A DNA stretch of 64,000 nt, from contig VWZS01000184.1 in NCBI GenBank assembly GCA_013397075.1, positions 1,369,862 to 1,433,861 on the forward strand. The letters run 5' to 3'. Below the pieces are notes generated by a model. That model was not told where the DNA came from. It was given only the letters and a program-made list of their open reading frames with translations, and made no database searches. Position numbers and translations under genes: made by a program. This DNA is from Rhabdornis inornatus (taxonomy: Eukaryota > Chordata > Aves > Passeriformes > Rhabdornithidae). Shown here piece by piece: positions 24,952-36,908 of this stretch; the stretch's first letter is position 1, and every line of letters begins with the position of its first letter.

Positions 24952-27348
24952 ATCCACCAAGAATTAGAAACTCACTGAAGTACTTCCATGACATCATACT
25001 TAGCATATGCAGTAGGTGTAGATATTAATTCAGCCTACTACATACAGATTTGAACCCATGAATATTTATCAGGAAGGTCTGCTCACTGGTTAATTGTGTC
25101 CTGCCAAATGCTGTTAAAACATTTTCTATAATGTTGTAAAGCACAAAAGTGGGGGATGTAATGAAGTTATGCTCAGATCCCAATACTGAAACAAATGACA
25201 GGGTACAGAAGCCTCTTACCTTTCTCCTCAATGTGTTTGAAATTTAAGGTTAATGTAGAGAATCAAATTGCTATTGGAAGGAGACAAGAAATATACATGT
25301 TTCAGCTGATCTACACTTCCACATAAGAAGAAAGATGAGCCAATGATAGGGAAGGGAATGAAGCTATTAGTAGATTGTCAAAGAAAAGGAAGTGCTGGAG
25401 GAGAGGTTTTGGAATTAGGAGACTGATAAGCATAAGTTCTGGTCAGAAAATCTGGAGGATAGATTTCCCACTGGAAAACTGACATCTTTCAACAGAGGAG
25501 CAATAACTTCAAAACTGTGATCTATAAATGTAACTTCATTATCCAATTTTGGGCCAGAAGTCCCATCTGCCTGAGGAAGTCTCCCCATCAACCCCCACCT
25601 CCTACGGCACAGTACAGCTGTCCCCCAGCATGAACAAGACTCCTCCAGCACTATGGGAGCTGAAGCCAGAATGAGAAACTTGCTCATAGAACAGGGAAAC
25701 CAAGTCATGGCATTACATTTTCTAAGAGGTACCACTGTGCCTCATTCAAATTATTTTGTCTGGAATATACTGGCTGAAATATTGCATTCCCTTATGTTTC
25801 CAGGTATATTTCCTTATTTTTTCAGGCATTCTTTACAGTCAGCATTTTCCATGGTAATAAATTATATTCTTCTCAGGTCTACACTGCACATGCCCAAAAC
25901 AAAAAAACTCAATCTTCCACTGCTAGCAGATTTTTTAAAAATTAAGTAACGATCAGATTTAAAACGATACTCAATAGTAAAAAATTAAGCACTTCAATTT
26001 TTGAAATAATTTCTAAAATTTTGGTTAAGGAGGTAGCAGGCTTCCTGGGCAGTTGAATCAATGACATTTCTTGACTTTATAAAAACCTGCAATCTCCATG
26101 ATAGATCCTTAAGGTTAATCAGTGAAACCAACTTTCTCCCTGATTATCTATCTACCTGCCTGGCACTGACAGAGAGAAGACAAGCCAGAATGTGGCCTCT
26201 GAATGTCTTCGGTAAATCGTGTGCTTAACCCTTAGGCATCACTCTAGCTACTTTGGAACAATCTTGTAAAAACAGTACAGAAAAGGCAAACCTACTTTTG
26301 TTCCATTGACTCAAGCATTTGTACATATGCTACCTCAGCACTGAATATTGTGAATTTGTCATTAGATCACTTCATCTGATCTGAATTGTTTTTTCATTGG
26401 TTGGAGCTGAAAGTCTCAGCAAGAAAAAGCTTTCTTGCAGAAGTGAGCCTTGCCATTGGATCAGCACATGCTGCACAGTGTGTTTTGCAAACATGAGGCT
26501 AATGTGCAGGAGACAGGAAGGGGAAGTAAAGCTGATATTAATTTCTTTAATTTCTTACCCAGTTTCATCAGAGAAGCCATCTTGCTCAAAGGTTCTCCCT
26601 GGTGTTAATCTCTTAGTATCTTGGTTTTCCTCCACCCCACTGATTCATTGGTCCAATCTTTCTTCAAATTTCAACAAAGAAAAAAAAGGGGGGAAAAAAG
26701 TGTTTTCCCATTTCCAGTAGAAATCCCTGTGCTAGTTCTCTGCCTTTTCCTGTCAGAGGCCTATGGGTTAATACTTGATAAAAGGAAAGAGGTAGGTATT
26801 TGTCTCCTGCCTGGAGAGAAATTCTTTGCCTCTTTGCCAGGGAAAACATCTGATCCTGTTGCAATGATTTTTCTTTTAATTGGAATGCAAAGATCTTATC
26901 TTTTTATTACTCTTTTATTGTTGATAACCACTCTACTTGCTCACTCTCCACAAATGTCCAGCTTATATATACAACCAGGGAAGCAGTTCATTTTTCCTCC
27001 TTTTTAGCTTTAATCATTTGCCTAACAACTGAATTGTGCCAGAGTGGTTCATATATCCCTTCCAGCACCACCGTCTCTTTCTCAGATGCCTGGTCTGTGT
27101 CTGTCTCTCTAATTTTCAGGCACAGATTGGCCCAGTGACTGCCTCCTGCTCTATCAACTGCCTGAGGTGTGGGAGACCACTTTATGGGAATTCAGTCACA
27201 CGGGCCAATGCAAAAATAACAGTAAACGAGAAATTTGCAGTGAAAGGGAAACATTGCATGCAAGTCATACGCCTACTGCTCTCCTAATTTAGTTTCTTTG
27301 TGGCTTTGCGTCGCCATACGTTCTGTAATGTCAGATTACTGCGTGGGG
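24952..27348. other. Intergenic DNA, nothing assigned
   Basis: No gene supported. The frame at 26621-27007 (128 codons) is rich in hydrophobic residues but has no start context, family likeness or splice signals, so it is taken as chance. Confidence 0.5.
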
Positions 27349-27425
27349 AAGCAGTGGCCTCATGGATGGAGCTGAGGTGCAGGAAATCTGGGGTTTTTTC
27401 TCAGCTCTGCCCAGCTCCTGTGAAA
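27349..27425 (+). repeat. Possible CORE-SINE/MIR 5' part
   Basis: 'gcagtggcctcatggatgga' followed by 'gcaggaaatctggggttttt' and 'tcagctctgcc' follows the tRNA-derived head of reptile/bird CORE-SINEs (GTGGCCTAGTGGATAGAG..., AGGAGACCTGGGTTC, CCAGCTCTGCC). Diverged. Confidence 0.45.
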
Positions 27426-28323
27426 GCACGGCTTGACCCACCTGCTTGCCAGCACACAGGGAGAGCCCTGCTGCTGGCTGCCCACCTGCCCTGCTGCTCA
27501 GCTGAAGGCTGCTCTCAGAGACATGCCCTAGGAGAGCAGCTGCGGGCACCTCCACAGCCTCAGGTTTTCCACAGCAGCTCCATTACATGCAGAGCAGGAG
27601 GCGTTTGGGGACTTCTCATAACCAGGACAGCCACAGATGTCTTAACCCTGCCTTTTTCTGTGTGAGACAGTCCTTCTCCTTCTAATACCAATTTTCTGTC
27701 AATTTTGACATATGTGTGAGCATGTGTTTGTGTACAAGCAATACCACTTCATCTGTTGCTCTCTGATTACTGTTGTTCTTTTAAGAGCTTCTCCCACCAC
27801 TGTAGGTTCTCAGCTGCTACCTTAAGTCTCTGAATGGCCTCTCTGTTTCCTGCTCCCCTCCCTTTTTCTTCCTCCTTCCCACACTTCTCCTCCCTTAGCA
27901 CATTTTCAGTTCTGGTTTTGACCATCTCTTCCCCTCCCCTTTCCAGCCCCAAACTGCCCCTACCAAAGGAATGTGTTCAGAATGTGGCACTCACTGTGAA
28001 GTGCATGCACATGGATGAGCACGCCAGAACAGGATCAGTGCTCCTGATAACTGTGCTGCAGCCATGCTACTGGTCTGGTCTGGTCATATAACAAACCCTC
28101 CTGAAGAAAAAAGGACTACTCCTATATGGTCTCCTAGGACAACAAGCCTACTGGGACTCCCATCCTAGCAGCAATTACAGGGATGCTGCCCCCTTCCCCT
28201 TCTGCCCTTAATTCCCCTGCCACACAGCACGTCACACCAGCCCACAGCTCATACCAAAGCTTCAGCTGCCATGGAAATAGAGATCATCACCATCCCTGCG
28301 CCACAGGGGTTTGGCAAACTTTA
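27426..28323. other. Intergenic DNA, locally GC-richer, no gene
   Basis: Locally GC-richer, with a pyrimidine-rich stretch near 27830-27950. Frames on both strands are open but do not resemble a protein family. Confidence 0.5.
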
Positions 28324-28339
28324 ATTCCTTAATTAAGGA

Positions 28340-28374
<35 letters not shown>
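28324..28374. repeat. Perfect palindrome plus (TG)n microsatellite
   Basis: ATTCCTTAATTAAGGAAT (28324-28341) is an 18-base perfect palindrome. It is followed at once by about 17 TG units to 28374. Confidence 0.95.
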
Positions 28375-28375
<1 letters not shown>

Positions 28376-29289
28376 CATGCTCATGGTCTACTCAGTTGTA
28401 AACTTGCAGTATCTCTGGTTTGGGATCCTACATATGGAAACATATGAGAATATTAGCTGAATATTAGCTGCAAGGTTTGTTCTTGAAGAGTTACTGCAGC
28501 TGAACACACACATTTACTATGTGTTACTGTTTCTATCTGTGCAAGAAGAAAACCCAGATTACACATCTGGAAAAGAAGACAGAACTTTTGTATAGTTCTG
28601 AGTGAACAGGCAGGTGTTTTTTCTCAATTCGATTTAGACAACGCAGCTACATCTCATATCAAATAGGTGTTTCTGTCCACTTTTCAGTTATCACTAGAAC
28701 AGACAGAGAGAAAGATATGTTCTGAAAGAATTAAAAAAGAAAAATAATCTCTTCAGATAAAATGGATATTTTCCTAAGTTACACTGCAAAGAAAAATACC
28801 AGGTTTCAGAAATGTTACAGACATAGGCTGAAGTCTAACAAGCAGTGTAAGAGTAGCACTTCTCTCAGATATGGCTAAGAGTGCTGGGTGCTAACTATAG
28901 AAAATGCATTTTTCCTCCAGTAAGTCTTCCAGTGCAGGCTGGTTCTGTATCAGATCATATTAGTCATCCCAGAAACCTTCTGAAACATAAAACTGCCCTT
29001 TATTGAAAAGGGGAGAAAACAGAACTGCTGCTCTGCTGCATTTATGTGGAGCCTTTACCACACCTCTAGCAGCACTGCTGAACTCTATTTTTTGTTTATC
29101 TGTCAGTGGACTACTGGGACTACTAAACACATGTACATAAGCTTTTAAAAAGTGACATCACTAGCTGATACATACTATTTGAAGGACGCTTACTGTCTCC
29201 AGCAAGAGCTGCGCTCTGTATGGATTTAGCCATGCATTCAGTGCAATGCACTAGCACGGAAATTTTAAGTATCAGTAAGATGTTGAGAG

Positions 29290-29291
<2 letters not shown>
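28375..29291. other. Intergenic DNA, nothing assigned
   Basis: Contains a small direct duplication near 28448 ('gaatattagct' twice). Otherwise unique-looking and AT-rich. Confidence 0.5.

Positions 29292-29332
<41 letters not shown>
29292..29332. repeat. (TG)n microsatellite
   Basis: About 20 uninterrupted TG units. Confidence 0.97.
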
Positions 29333-29333
<1 letters not shown>

Positions 29334-30245
29334 AGCAGCAGTTCAAAGCAGGATGTGCTGTTAAAAACTTGAATTGCCTGCGGCAATGATATAGACCTGA
29401 TAAGACTTTACTGTATTAAACACTATGAGCATCTCATTGTGAAGACCAAACCAGAAAATAGCACCAGTGATGGCAAGCCAGTTGAATCAACAACCATCAG
29501 AGCGCAGGCCTGAGATCTTTCTTCAACCCTGCCATCATGTAAAACAGCTTGGGCACGAGGTGCAGCTAGAATTATGATCCCAGGCTCCCTGCTGCCTCCT
29601 CTTGCCCATGCTGGCACCCAAGCTGTAAGCAAGGGGACCTAATTAACAACTGTTTGGTTTTGTCAGGTACATTTTCAGATTAAATGAATTTCCTGATTCA
29701 ACATGCAAAAAGAAAATGGGAGGTGAAACTGGAGAGAGAGAAGGAAGGCTGAACTGACCTTCTGACAATCTTGCAGCTCTGTTGGCAAGAAGTGCTCTGG
29801 GACCACACCGGCAGGGATTGTGCCTTAGCACACAGGCCAAAGATGCAATGTGAAGACAAAGCTCCCTAAATTCAAAAGCATCATGTAAGCAACCTTTGCA
29901 ATACATATTTTATACTGAGGAAGGAGGTGTAAATTAATTAAATGCATAGTCAGCATACAAAGAAAGCTGAGGTACATTTCTGAAATATGGCAGCACCTCA
30001 CGTGCAGAAGCAGCATTGTTTTCTTATTGGTTCTGTGCTTTCACAATCCACTCAATTTCAAAGGAAACTAGTATATCTTTGTTTTCAAAACGGAAAAAAG
30101 CAGTACTGGTTTTAATTTTCTGTCTAACTATGCTGTCACACGCACAAGGCACATACACATACAATTGAAACAGACTGACAATTAAAATCTTGCACTGCCA
30201 TCCTGTGGTGAATGCCAGTAAAACATGAGATTCTTGGGCTCATAG
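29333..30245. other. Intergenic DNA, nothing assigned
   Basis: No recognisable gene or repeat. It ends at the CpG-rich exon-like block that follows. Confidence 0.5.
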
Positions 30246-30611
30246 GTACGACGATGATCCTCTCGGAAACGCGGAGGCCACGCAGCACAGCCAGAACAGC
30301 TCAAGCACCAAGCGTTATCTCCGTGTTACCCCGGAAAGCAGAGTAAAACCTCCAGTGACATTATTTCTGATTATTCCTCCAGCAAGGCAGTATCTTCTAG
30401 AGACCTTTCAGAAGACACACAGTCCATCCCCAAGAATACAAGTTCTTTTAAGGGAAAGTATTCTGGATTTGCAGTGAATAGCACCTCTGACAGCAGGCCA
30501 GGTGAGGTAAGCACATACGGGCTGGACGGGAAACATCAGAAGTCACTGAGAACTTCACAGGGCTTTAACAGGCAGTCTGGGGAGTACTTTGGGCTTGTCT
30601 TTGACCTATGA
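30246..30611 (+). other. Orphan exon-like, CpG-rich block
   Basis: The first ~90 bases carry about eight CpG dinucleotides in a CpG-poor region. One frame is open from 30258 to a stop at 30609-30611 (117 codons, no ATG). Its middle reads like a Ser-rich disordered protein, for example SDIISDYSSSKAVSSRDL, DTQSIPKNTSSFKGKYSGF. An AG at 30244-30245 and two donor-like sites (CAG|GTGAGG at 30502 and GAG|GTAAGC at 30507) could bound an exon of about 256-261 bases. Against this, the acceptor has a poor pyrimidine tract and a second frame is also open over much of the block. I recognise no family. It could be an exon of an unrecognised gene, a lncRNA exon, or chance. Confidence 0.3.
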
Positions 30612-32265
30612 AATGTATGGCGAAGTTCACTTGTAAATAGGTCAGAAATTCCTGCTCACTGGCTAAATGAATTTTTTTCCAGTGAATCACTACTAGGCTT
30701 AAGAAGAAAAAAAAAAAGGGGGGACAAGCCAAAAGGGCACAAAGTCAGCCAACAAGGGAAAGAGAGAAAAGGAGATGTCATGCAAATAGTGTGCAAAGTA
30801 TGCAGTTGAAAAGTAAAATGTTTACCAGATCTTGACCACAACTGAATTCTGTGTGAGGATAGTTCAGACTTGTGCTATTGCACCTGAAGCTATTTTTTCT
30901 ACTAGACTGTGATTTTGCTCCTATAAAAATAAATTGCATTTAATATATTGAATGTTGCCCCACATACATACCCTGTTCGGTTACTTTTCCAAGACAGAAG
31001 TATTTTTGTCAAACCAAGGAGAATAGAACACATATATTTCTCCAAAAACAGTGATAGTGGGTCATCAGTGCAGTGTGGCTTCTTAATTTATTATGTCTCT
31101 ATCAGGGCACTAACCTTGTAAACATTTTCATAGTCTAGGACTGCACAAGAGCTGGCCTCTCCACCTGTGTGATGCATCAAAAGCTATAAAAAGCTGGCAC
31201 CTGGAGCAGTGAGAATCCTGATTGAGGATCATTGCTAACAGCTTCTCTCCTCTGGTTTAAAAGTGCCCATCAGCAAGATCAGGGAGAGTCCAAACTTTGC
31301 CTTCCTGACAATAGATTATAAAAATATCTCCTGCAAAATATCTCTGAATGGGGAAAAAAACCCCTCAGTACCATCCATACAGCAAGTTTTCAGATAAAGT
31401 AAAAGTTTCTACATTGTTTCTCACATTGTTTCTACATGTTTCAATATTATGATTATGGGTTTATTAGTAATGTGTATGGAACCCCACTTTTCCCAGTTCA
31501 GAGGCTCACAACTAATGCTACAGCCATAATTTATGGTTTTTAAGATCAGCTTATGAAGCTGCCACGCTTGTCTCTTATATAGTATATGCTATGTCTTCTT
31601 TGATCATTTATCCTGTCTTCCCTCTTCTTCAGATGCTCTTGTTTTCATCCCTGCTTTGAATTTAAAAAAAAAAAAAAAAAAGTGCTTTCCTCACTCTCCT
31701 CACCTGGTAATGACTTCTATCTCCAGCATGTCTTTCCTCAGCAAGCCACCAGACCAAATGACTTTTCTGTTCTCCCTACTATCAGACGCTCCATGATGGA
31801 TCACTTTTGATTCTGTTTATCTTCTTGGCAGTGCTGTAACTTTTTTCTTTGCTTAAAAATCACAATTGACAACTTCTTTTTCCCCCCCTACACAACTGCT
31901 TGATTTTCTGAACTTTTCCTGATCCACAATAAGCAAGGAAATATTACCTTCAATCCTCCTCTGAATTTTGAATTTATCTGTCCCATTTTACCTGTGTAGA
32001 AGAAACAACATGGGGTTTTTCTTCACAGTTTAGTAGATCTTTTCTCTTCATTGCTCTAAATAAACTTTTTTTTTTCTTGTTTAAGTAAGAGTTATCTTAC
32101 TTAGTATTTTCAATATTTGTTTCTTCTTAAGAACCACCCTATGGCACTCTGCTAGAACAAGACAGTAGAGAAAGGCAAGTCCTTCTAGGCTGGGGGAGCA
32201 TTTCAGTCCCACCACCCGCCAGGGACAGTGTAAAAATTCAGATCTGATAAAAACATAACTTTTCT
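30612..32265. other. Intergenic DNA with an A18 run
   Basis: No gene recognised. 31664-31681 is an 18-base A run with no recognisable SINE or retrocopy before it. Confidence 0.5.
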
Positions 32266-32381
32266 CTTTTCTTTTCTTTTCTTTTCTTTTCTTTTCTTTT
32301 CTTTTCTTTTCTTTTCTTTTCTTTTCTTTTCTTTTCTTTTCTTTTCTTTTCTTTTCTTTTCTTTTCTTTTCNCCCCCCCCC
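32266..32381. repeat. (CTTTT)n array, N, then C9 run
   Basis: About 21 pure CTTTT units (32266-32371), an unresolved base at 32372, then nine C. On the other strand the unit is AAAAG. The N and the abrupt switch to poly-C suggest an assembly or sequencing break, so the true array length is unknown. Lys-rich minus-strand frames across it are artefacts of the repeat. Confidence 0.97.
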
Positions 32382-33550
32382 ACCACTTTTGGCCTTCCAT
32401 AAAGGGAGGGGCAGGGTGAAAGCTGAAAAATTTGGACTCAATAAACCTTTCATACAAGTCTGATAAGAAGAGCAGATGTTTCATTATGGCAGGGCTTTTT
32501 GGCTTGTTTTCATCTCTATACATTTTCCAGTGGACGTGAGGGGAAAAAAAATTTTCCCAGCTGTAGACTACTAGACAGCGAAGTGTCTTTCTTAATCACT
32601 ATCCGTGGACTCACCAGTCCCAAAAGACTGCAGAGCACAGGCTGGAAATCACTGCTCTAACATTTTGCAGTCACAAACAGCCTAGGTTATAAAAATTCTC
32701 CATCCTGTCTGGTCAATGGCCCAGTCTAGCACTTGAATGAACTTCTGTTGTGACGGCACAGGAAACTCTGTCATCAGCTTCTCTTCTGAAACGAAAATGT
32801 TTAGACATGTCCCTCTTCTGCAGAGGTGGAAGGGATGTCAAGTTTTATGCATCCCTGCTAAGGAGAGGTAGAAGTGTTCATTCACACTTCCGAGTGATGC
32901 AATTCAAAATTATGTGGGCTTCAAGATGTGAAGCATGACTGTGAAGGCATTGTGGGAGTAGCCCTACCCTAAGTAAATAATGGTTTACTTTATGACTATA
33001 GACAACACCTGTAGGGTTTTCAAGGGCAGGACCAAAAGGATGTGTCTGTGCTGGGGTGTGTATGTGTAGACAGCCACATACCTGATGATGTACATGCAGT
33101 AATCTCCTGTGCAGCTGATCTGGCATGAGCCAGTCTTGATGCTGCTATACAGAAAAACTTCCGTGCACAAGTATCTGCACTGCTGAACATACACCAGTGC
33201 AGATCCATCAGTGCAATACTAAACCCACTCACAGAAAAGGAACTGCGGGGAAAATGTAACACTAACATTCACAAATGGTTCATTTTTTATACCTTTTTCT
33301 TTCAGGCTGCCCAAGAAAAACAAAAATTGAGAGGCTAATATAGTCTCTGCTATATTTTCACTGAGGAGCACAGAGCTTTGCCAAAGATATTTTCTGGGGG
33401 AAAAACAAAAAAAACATCCTCCATTAACAGAGTATGAAGATCACATTTTCAGACACTAAGAGACAGCTGATGGAAAAGCTGGTGACAGTGCAATTTAAAC
33501 TGCCTGCTAACTGATTATTACAATGCTAAGAATTTGCACTGTCTCCTTTT
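32382..33550. other. Intergenic DNA, nothing assigned
   Basis: No coding or repeat feature supported. Confidence 0.5.
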
Positions 33551-33601
33551 GAAGGCAATTGACAACATTCCTGATAGTTCAATGGGAGTGGGATCAAGCA
33601 G
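33551..33601 (+). repeat. Ancient MITE-like relic
   Basis: 'gatagttcaatgggagtggg' followed by 'atcaagc' resembles the TTCAATGGGAGTTGGATCAGGC word of old archosaur/turtle MITEs. Short and diverged. Confidence 0.35.
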
Positions 33602-35939
33602 CAGATACGCATTTTATTGTATTCTCTGTGTTAAAGTCATTCCCTGGGTTGTTTCTGTAAAAGCCAGGAGAAACTCTGGCAGAAGGTCCTTGGCTAAGAA
33701 GTCAAGAATCTAGAGTCAGGAAAGGATTGCCACAATGGAAACTACCCAAACCTCTTTTACACGTGGTGCTGATATACAGCACAAGGTGCCTTAGTTTCTG
33801 AAAGTAATCCCTGCTGACTTTTGAGGAGGATAAAGCTTCTCTTCCTACTGGAATTGCTCAAAATACAGGATGAAGTTATTTAGCTTCCCCAACTGGAATC
33901 TGTCACTGGTTATCGCAGTGGATACAATGACGTGTCTGGACACAGAAGAGCTGTGAGACCTTTTGAATGTCTCCATATTTTTTCATAATATTTAAATGTG
34001 ATACCACCTTGCAGACTTCTTGTACTGAGGAATTACATATAAACAGCTATAAACTCCCTGCCATAGGGACTGGCCAACCTGTGACTCCTGAAAAACTTGT
34101 GCATCACTTCTGAGTAGTTCAGCAACAGGTCTCATAATAACATTACATCACATAATTGGCAATGGGGCTGTCTAGCACCAGGGTGGCTGGTCCATTCAAA
34201 TCCCCAGCCACAAGGGAAGCTGAGAGTGACTTTGCCCAGACACCCTGCACCACAGCTGCATGCCTGGGCTTCAGGCTGGAGCAGGGTCTGTGGGTTGCTG
34301 GCGAGCTGCTGTCACGCCCTGTCTGCAAATCATCCCACAGCTCTCCCAGGAGCAGTGAAGGATGGAGCGAGAGCCTTGTGGCTCTCCCCCATTTGCAGAT
34401 CTCTGTAGGCCACTTGGAGATTTTGGGAGGTTGACCACCTTGTGCTCAACACACTCCCAAGAGTTACTATGGAACAGGTATTAGTGAGGATTAAGTATGC
34501 TATGACAAGCTTAACAGCATCAGTGTCAGTCTGAACAGGAAAATACTCAGCCAAGTCATCTTTAAGAGGCATTGTATAATACATTTTGAATTTTCATTAA
34601 AGCTACAATACATTAAGCAGGGTAACGTGTCTTTTATTTTAAAATAAGTCTTAGCTAAGCATGTTTCAGCCTTAAGTAACTACACTGCAGATTATCTTGT
34701 TTATCTGCTTGGAAGTCAGCTGTATTTTTACAATGCATGTATTTTTAAAAATCTATCATTTTCAAGAAGTGCTTTGCCACAAGGCTATCTCTACCACCCC
34801 AGTGCTTTCACCCAACAGTTTTATGAAGCTGATTTCTACACCATATGCTTTTGTTCATGCTATGTATTCAAATACAAAGGCGTGGTTAAATTCTGGTGTC
34901 CTTTTTGAAGGGAAGACTGGGGAAAACATCTGCCGCTTGATGGAAGCCATCTGGTATAACCAGACATGAAGTCAAGCCTCCTAGCACGGTGTGTTCCTTA
35001 GGATTCACTAGCTTAATAGAATTACAGATTCTTCCCCTAATGCTCTCATCACACACCATCTCAGGGATTTTCCCTTGTACCTATCTAGGATTGATTGGTG
35101 CAATTATTTTGTAAACTTTTGTCTCAGTGCAATCAAAGTAACCAGAAACCATAATAATTATTATGTAAATTTCTGTTGTTATTCTCCCATCTGAGCTGTT
35201 CATCTGCACAATTACAGGTGCAGAGAAAATCACAAAATAGTTACTGTGGAAGGAGAGGCTGCAGAGGCTTCCCGAGGTCAGCAGTACCGCAGAAGCTGCA
35301 GCAAACCTTTAGTTTGTTCCAGAGATAAGAGCTAACATATCAGAATTGTTCAGGGGAGGTGAGCTTTTCTCACTTCATCCCTTACTTGAAGTGTCAGACT
35401 TCAGTCACTCCATCAAACCCACCAGTGAGGGATCAAATATTGTCTATCCTTACCCCTTCAAGGAGGTCTGGTAAGACAGATATAGCACTGAAACATATAA
35501 AAGCTGTGTGGTAAGCCACCTTTCAAGAAAACGGCAGGTGTTAAAGCTGCGTGACCTTAAATATGTGTCTTTGAGTGAGGGGGATTAGCAGGCAAAAGGA
35601 AAACAGTAACCATCAGTTTGAGATGTATAGGGCAAACAAAGCCAGATAATTTTTGTGCTATGGTTCTGCTCTGCTGCCAAGACTATCTTCTCCACATACA
35701 ACAATGGGACATTCAGTATGAACAAAGTCTGCTCACCTGAGCTCATCTTCAAACACAAGGCAAGATTACACTCAGGGAATCCAGATAAAATTGACAGTCT
35801 TTCCTGGTTTTCTTAAAGAGGTTATTCTCTATGGCAGAAATGGGGAAAAAAAATTACTATAAATGAATTAATATGAAGCTTGTCACTGGTGCTTCATGCT
35901 GTGCTAGGAGTGTCCTGTCACTAGTTACCCATCCACTGG
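33602..35939. other. Intergenic DNA, GC-richer patch at 34150-34440
   Basis: 34150-34440 is GC-richer and open in several frames on both strands, which is expected for such composition. It matches no family I recognise. The rest is AT-rich. Confidence 0.45.
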
Positions 35940-36908
35940 TGCTTTTCCCAGGGGACAATACCGGGAATAATACTGTTTAACATCTTCATTAATGACCTTG
36001 ACCGTGGTGCAGAGCACACATTCAGCAAGTTTGCAAGAAGTCTGCACATTCACCAAGCTGGGAGAAGTGAGTGACAGCCTAAATGGCCATGCTGCCATCC
36101 AGAGGGACTTTGATACCCTGGAGGAATGGAGAGAGGAACCTCATGAAGTTCAAGAAAAGGAAATGCCAAGTCCCGCCTGTGGGGAGGAACAACCCCAGGC
36201 ACCTGGATAGGCTGGAGGCCAAGTGTCTGGAAAGCAGCTCTGCAGTGAAGGCCCTGGGGACCCTGATGGACACTAAGCTCCCCCTGAACCAGCAAAGGTA
36301 AACCTTGCAGCAAAGAAGGCAATAGCATTCCACGCTGCACTAAGAAGAGCACTGCCAATAGGTTTGAGGGAGGTGCTCCTTGCCCTACACTCAGCACTGA
36401 TGACACCACATTGGGTGTGCTGGATCCAGAGCAGGAGAGGCATGGACATTCTGGAACAGGAGCAAAGGGGCACAATGCTACTAAAATGCTTGGAACATCT
36501 GCCAGGTTAGAAGAGGCTGAGAGAGCTGGAACAGCTCAGCCCAGAGAAAAGAAGGTTCCAGAGGGATTTTACCAATGTGTATAAACATTTGATGGAGGTG
36601 GGGGAGGGTTGATAAAGAAGACAAGGACAGACTTCTGTCAGTGGTGCCCTGTAAAAGGACAAGAGGCAACTGGCATGAAATGAAGCACACAAATTTCCAT
36701 TTAAACACAAGAAAAAGCTTTTTTCACTGTAAGTTGGTTGAACACTGGCACAGGTTGATCACAGAGGCTGTAGAATCTCCATCCTTGGAGACAGTCAAAA
36801 CCCAGCTGGACATGGCCCTCAGCAACCTGCTACTTGCCCTTGCTTTGAGATGGAGAGTTAGGACTAGATGATCTCCAAAGGTCCCTTTGCACCTCAGCTA
36901 TTATTTCA
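35940..36908 (+). mobile_element. CR1 LINE, C-terminal RT plus 3' UTR
   Basis: About 970 bases follow CR1 from the end of the reverse transcriptase through the 3' UTR. Landmarks are 'tttaacatcttcattaatga' (FNIFINDLD), 'gccatccagagggactttga', 'gaacaaccccaggcacctgg', 'ctgagagagctggaacagct' and 'aggactagatgatctccaaa'. Many frameshifts and stops make it a dead copy. The 141-codon minus-strand frame at 36050-36475 is antisense to it. Confidence 0.95.

Noticed and set aside
26621..27007. 128-codon hydrophobic frame resembling a membrane protein
   Set aside because: T-rich DNA gives such Leu/Phe-rich frames by chance. No splice signals or family match.
30246..30506. Calling the 30.25 kb block a definite coding exon
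   Set aside because: Weak acceptor, no ATG, two competing open frames and no recognised homologue. Kept as a candidate only.
32081..32523. Lys/Glu-rich minus-strand frames
   Set aside because: Created by translating the AAAAG array.
36050..36475. 141-codon minus-strand frame
   Set aside because: Antisense to a CR1 copy.
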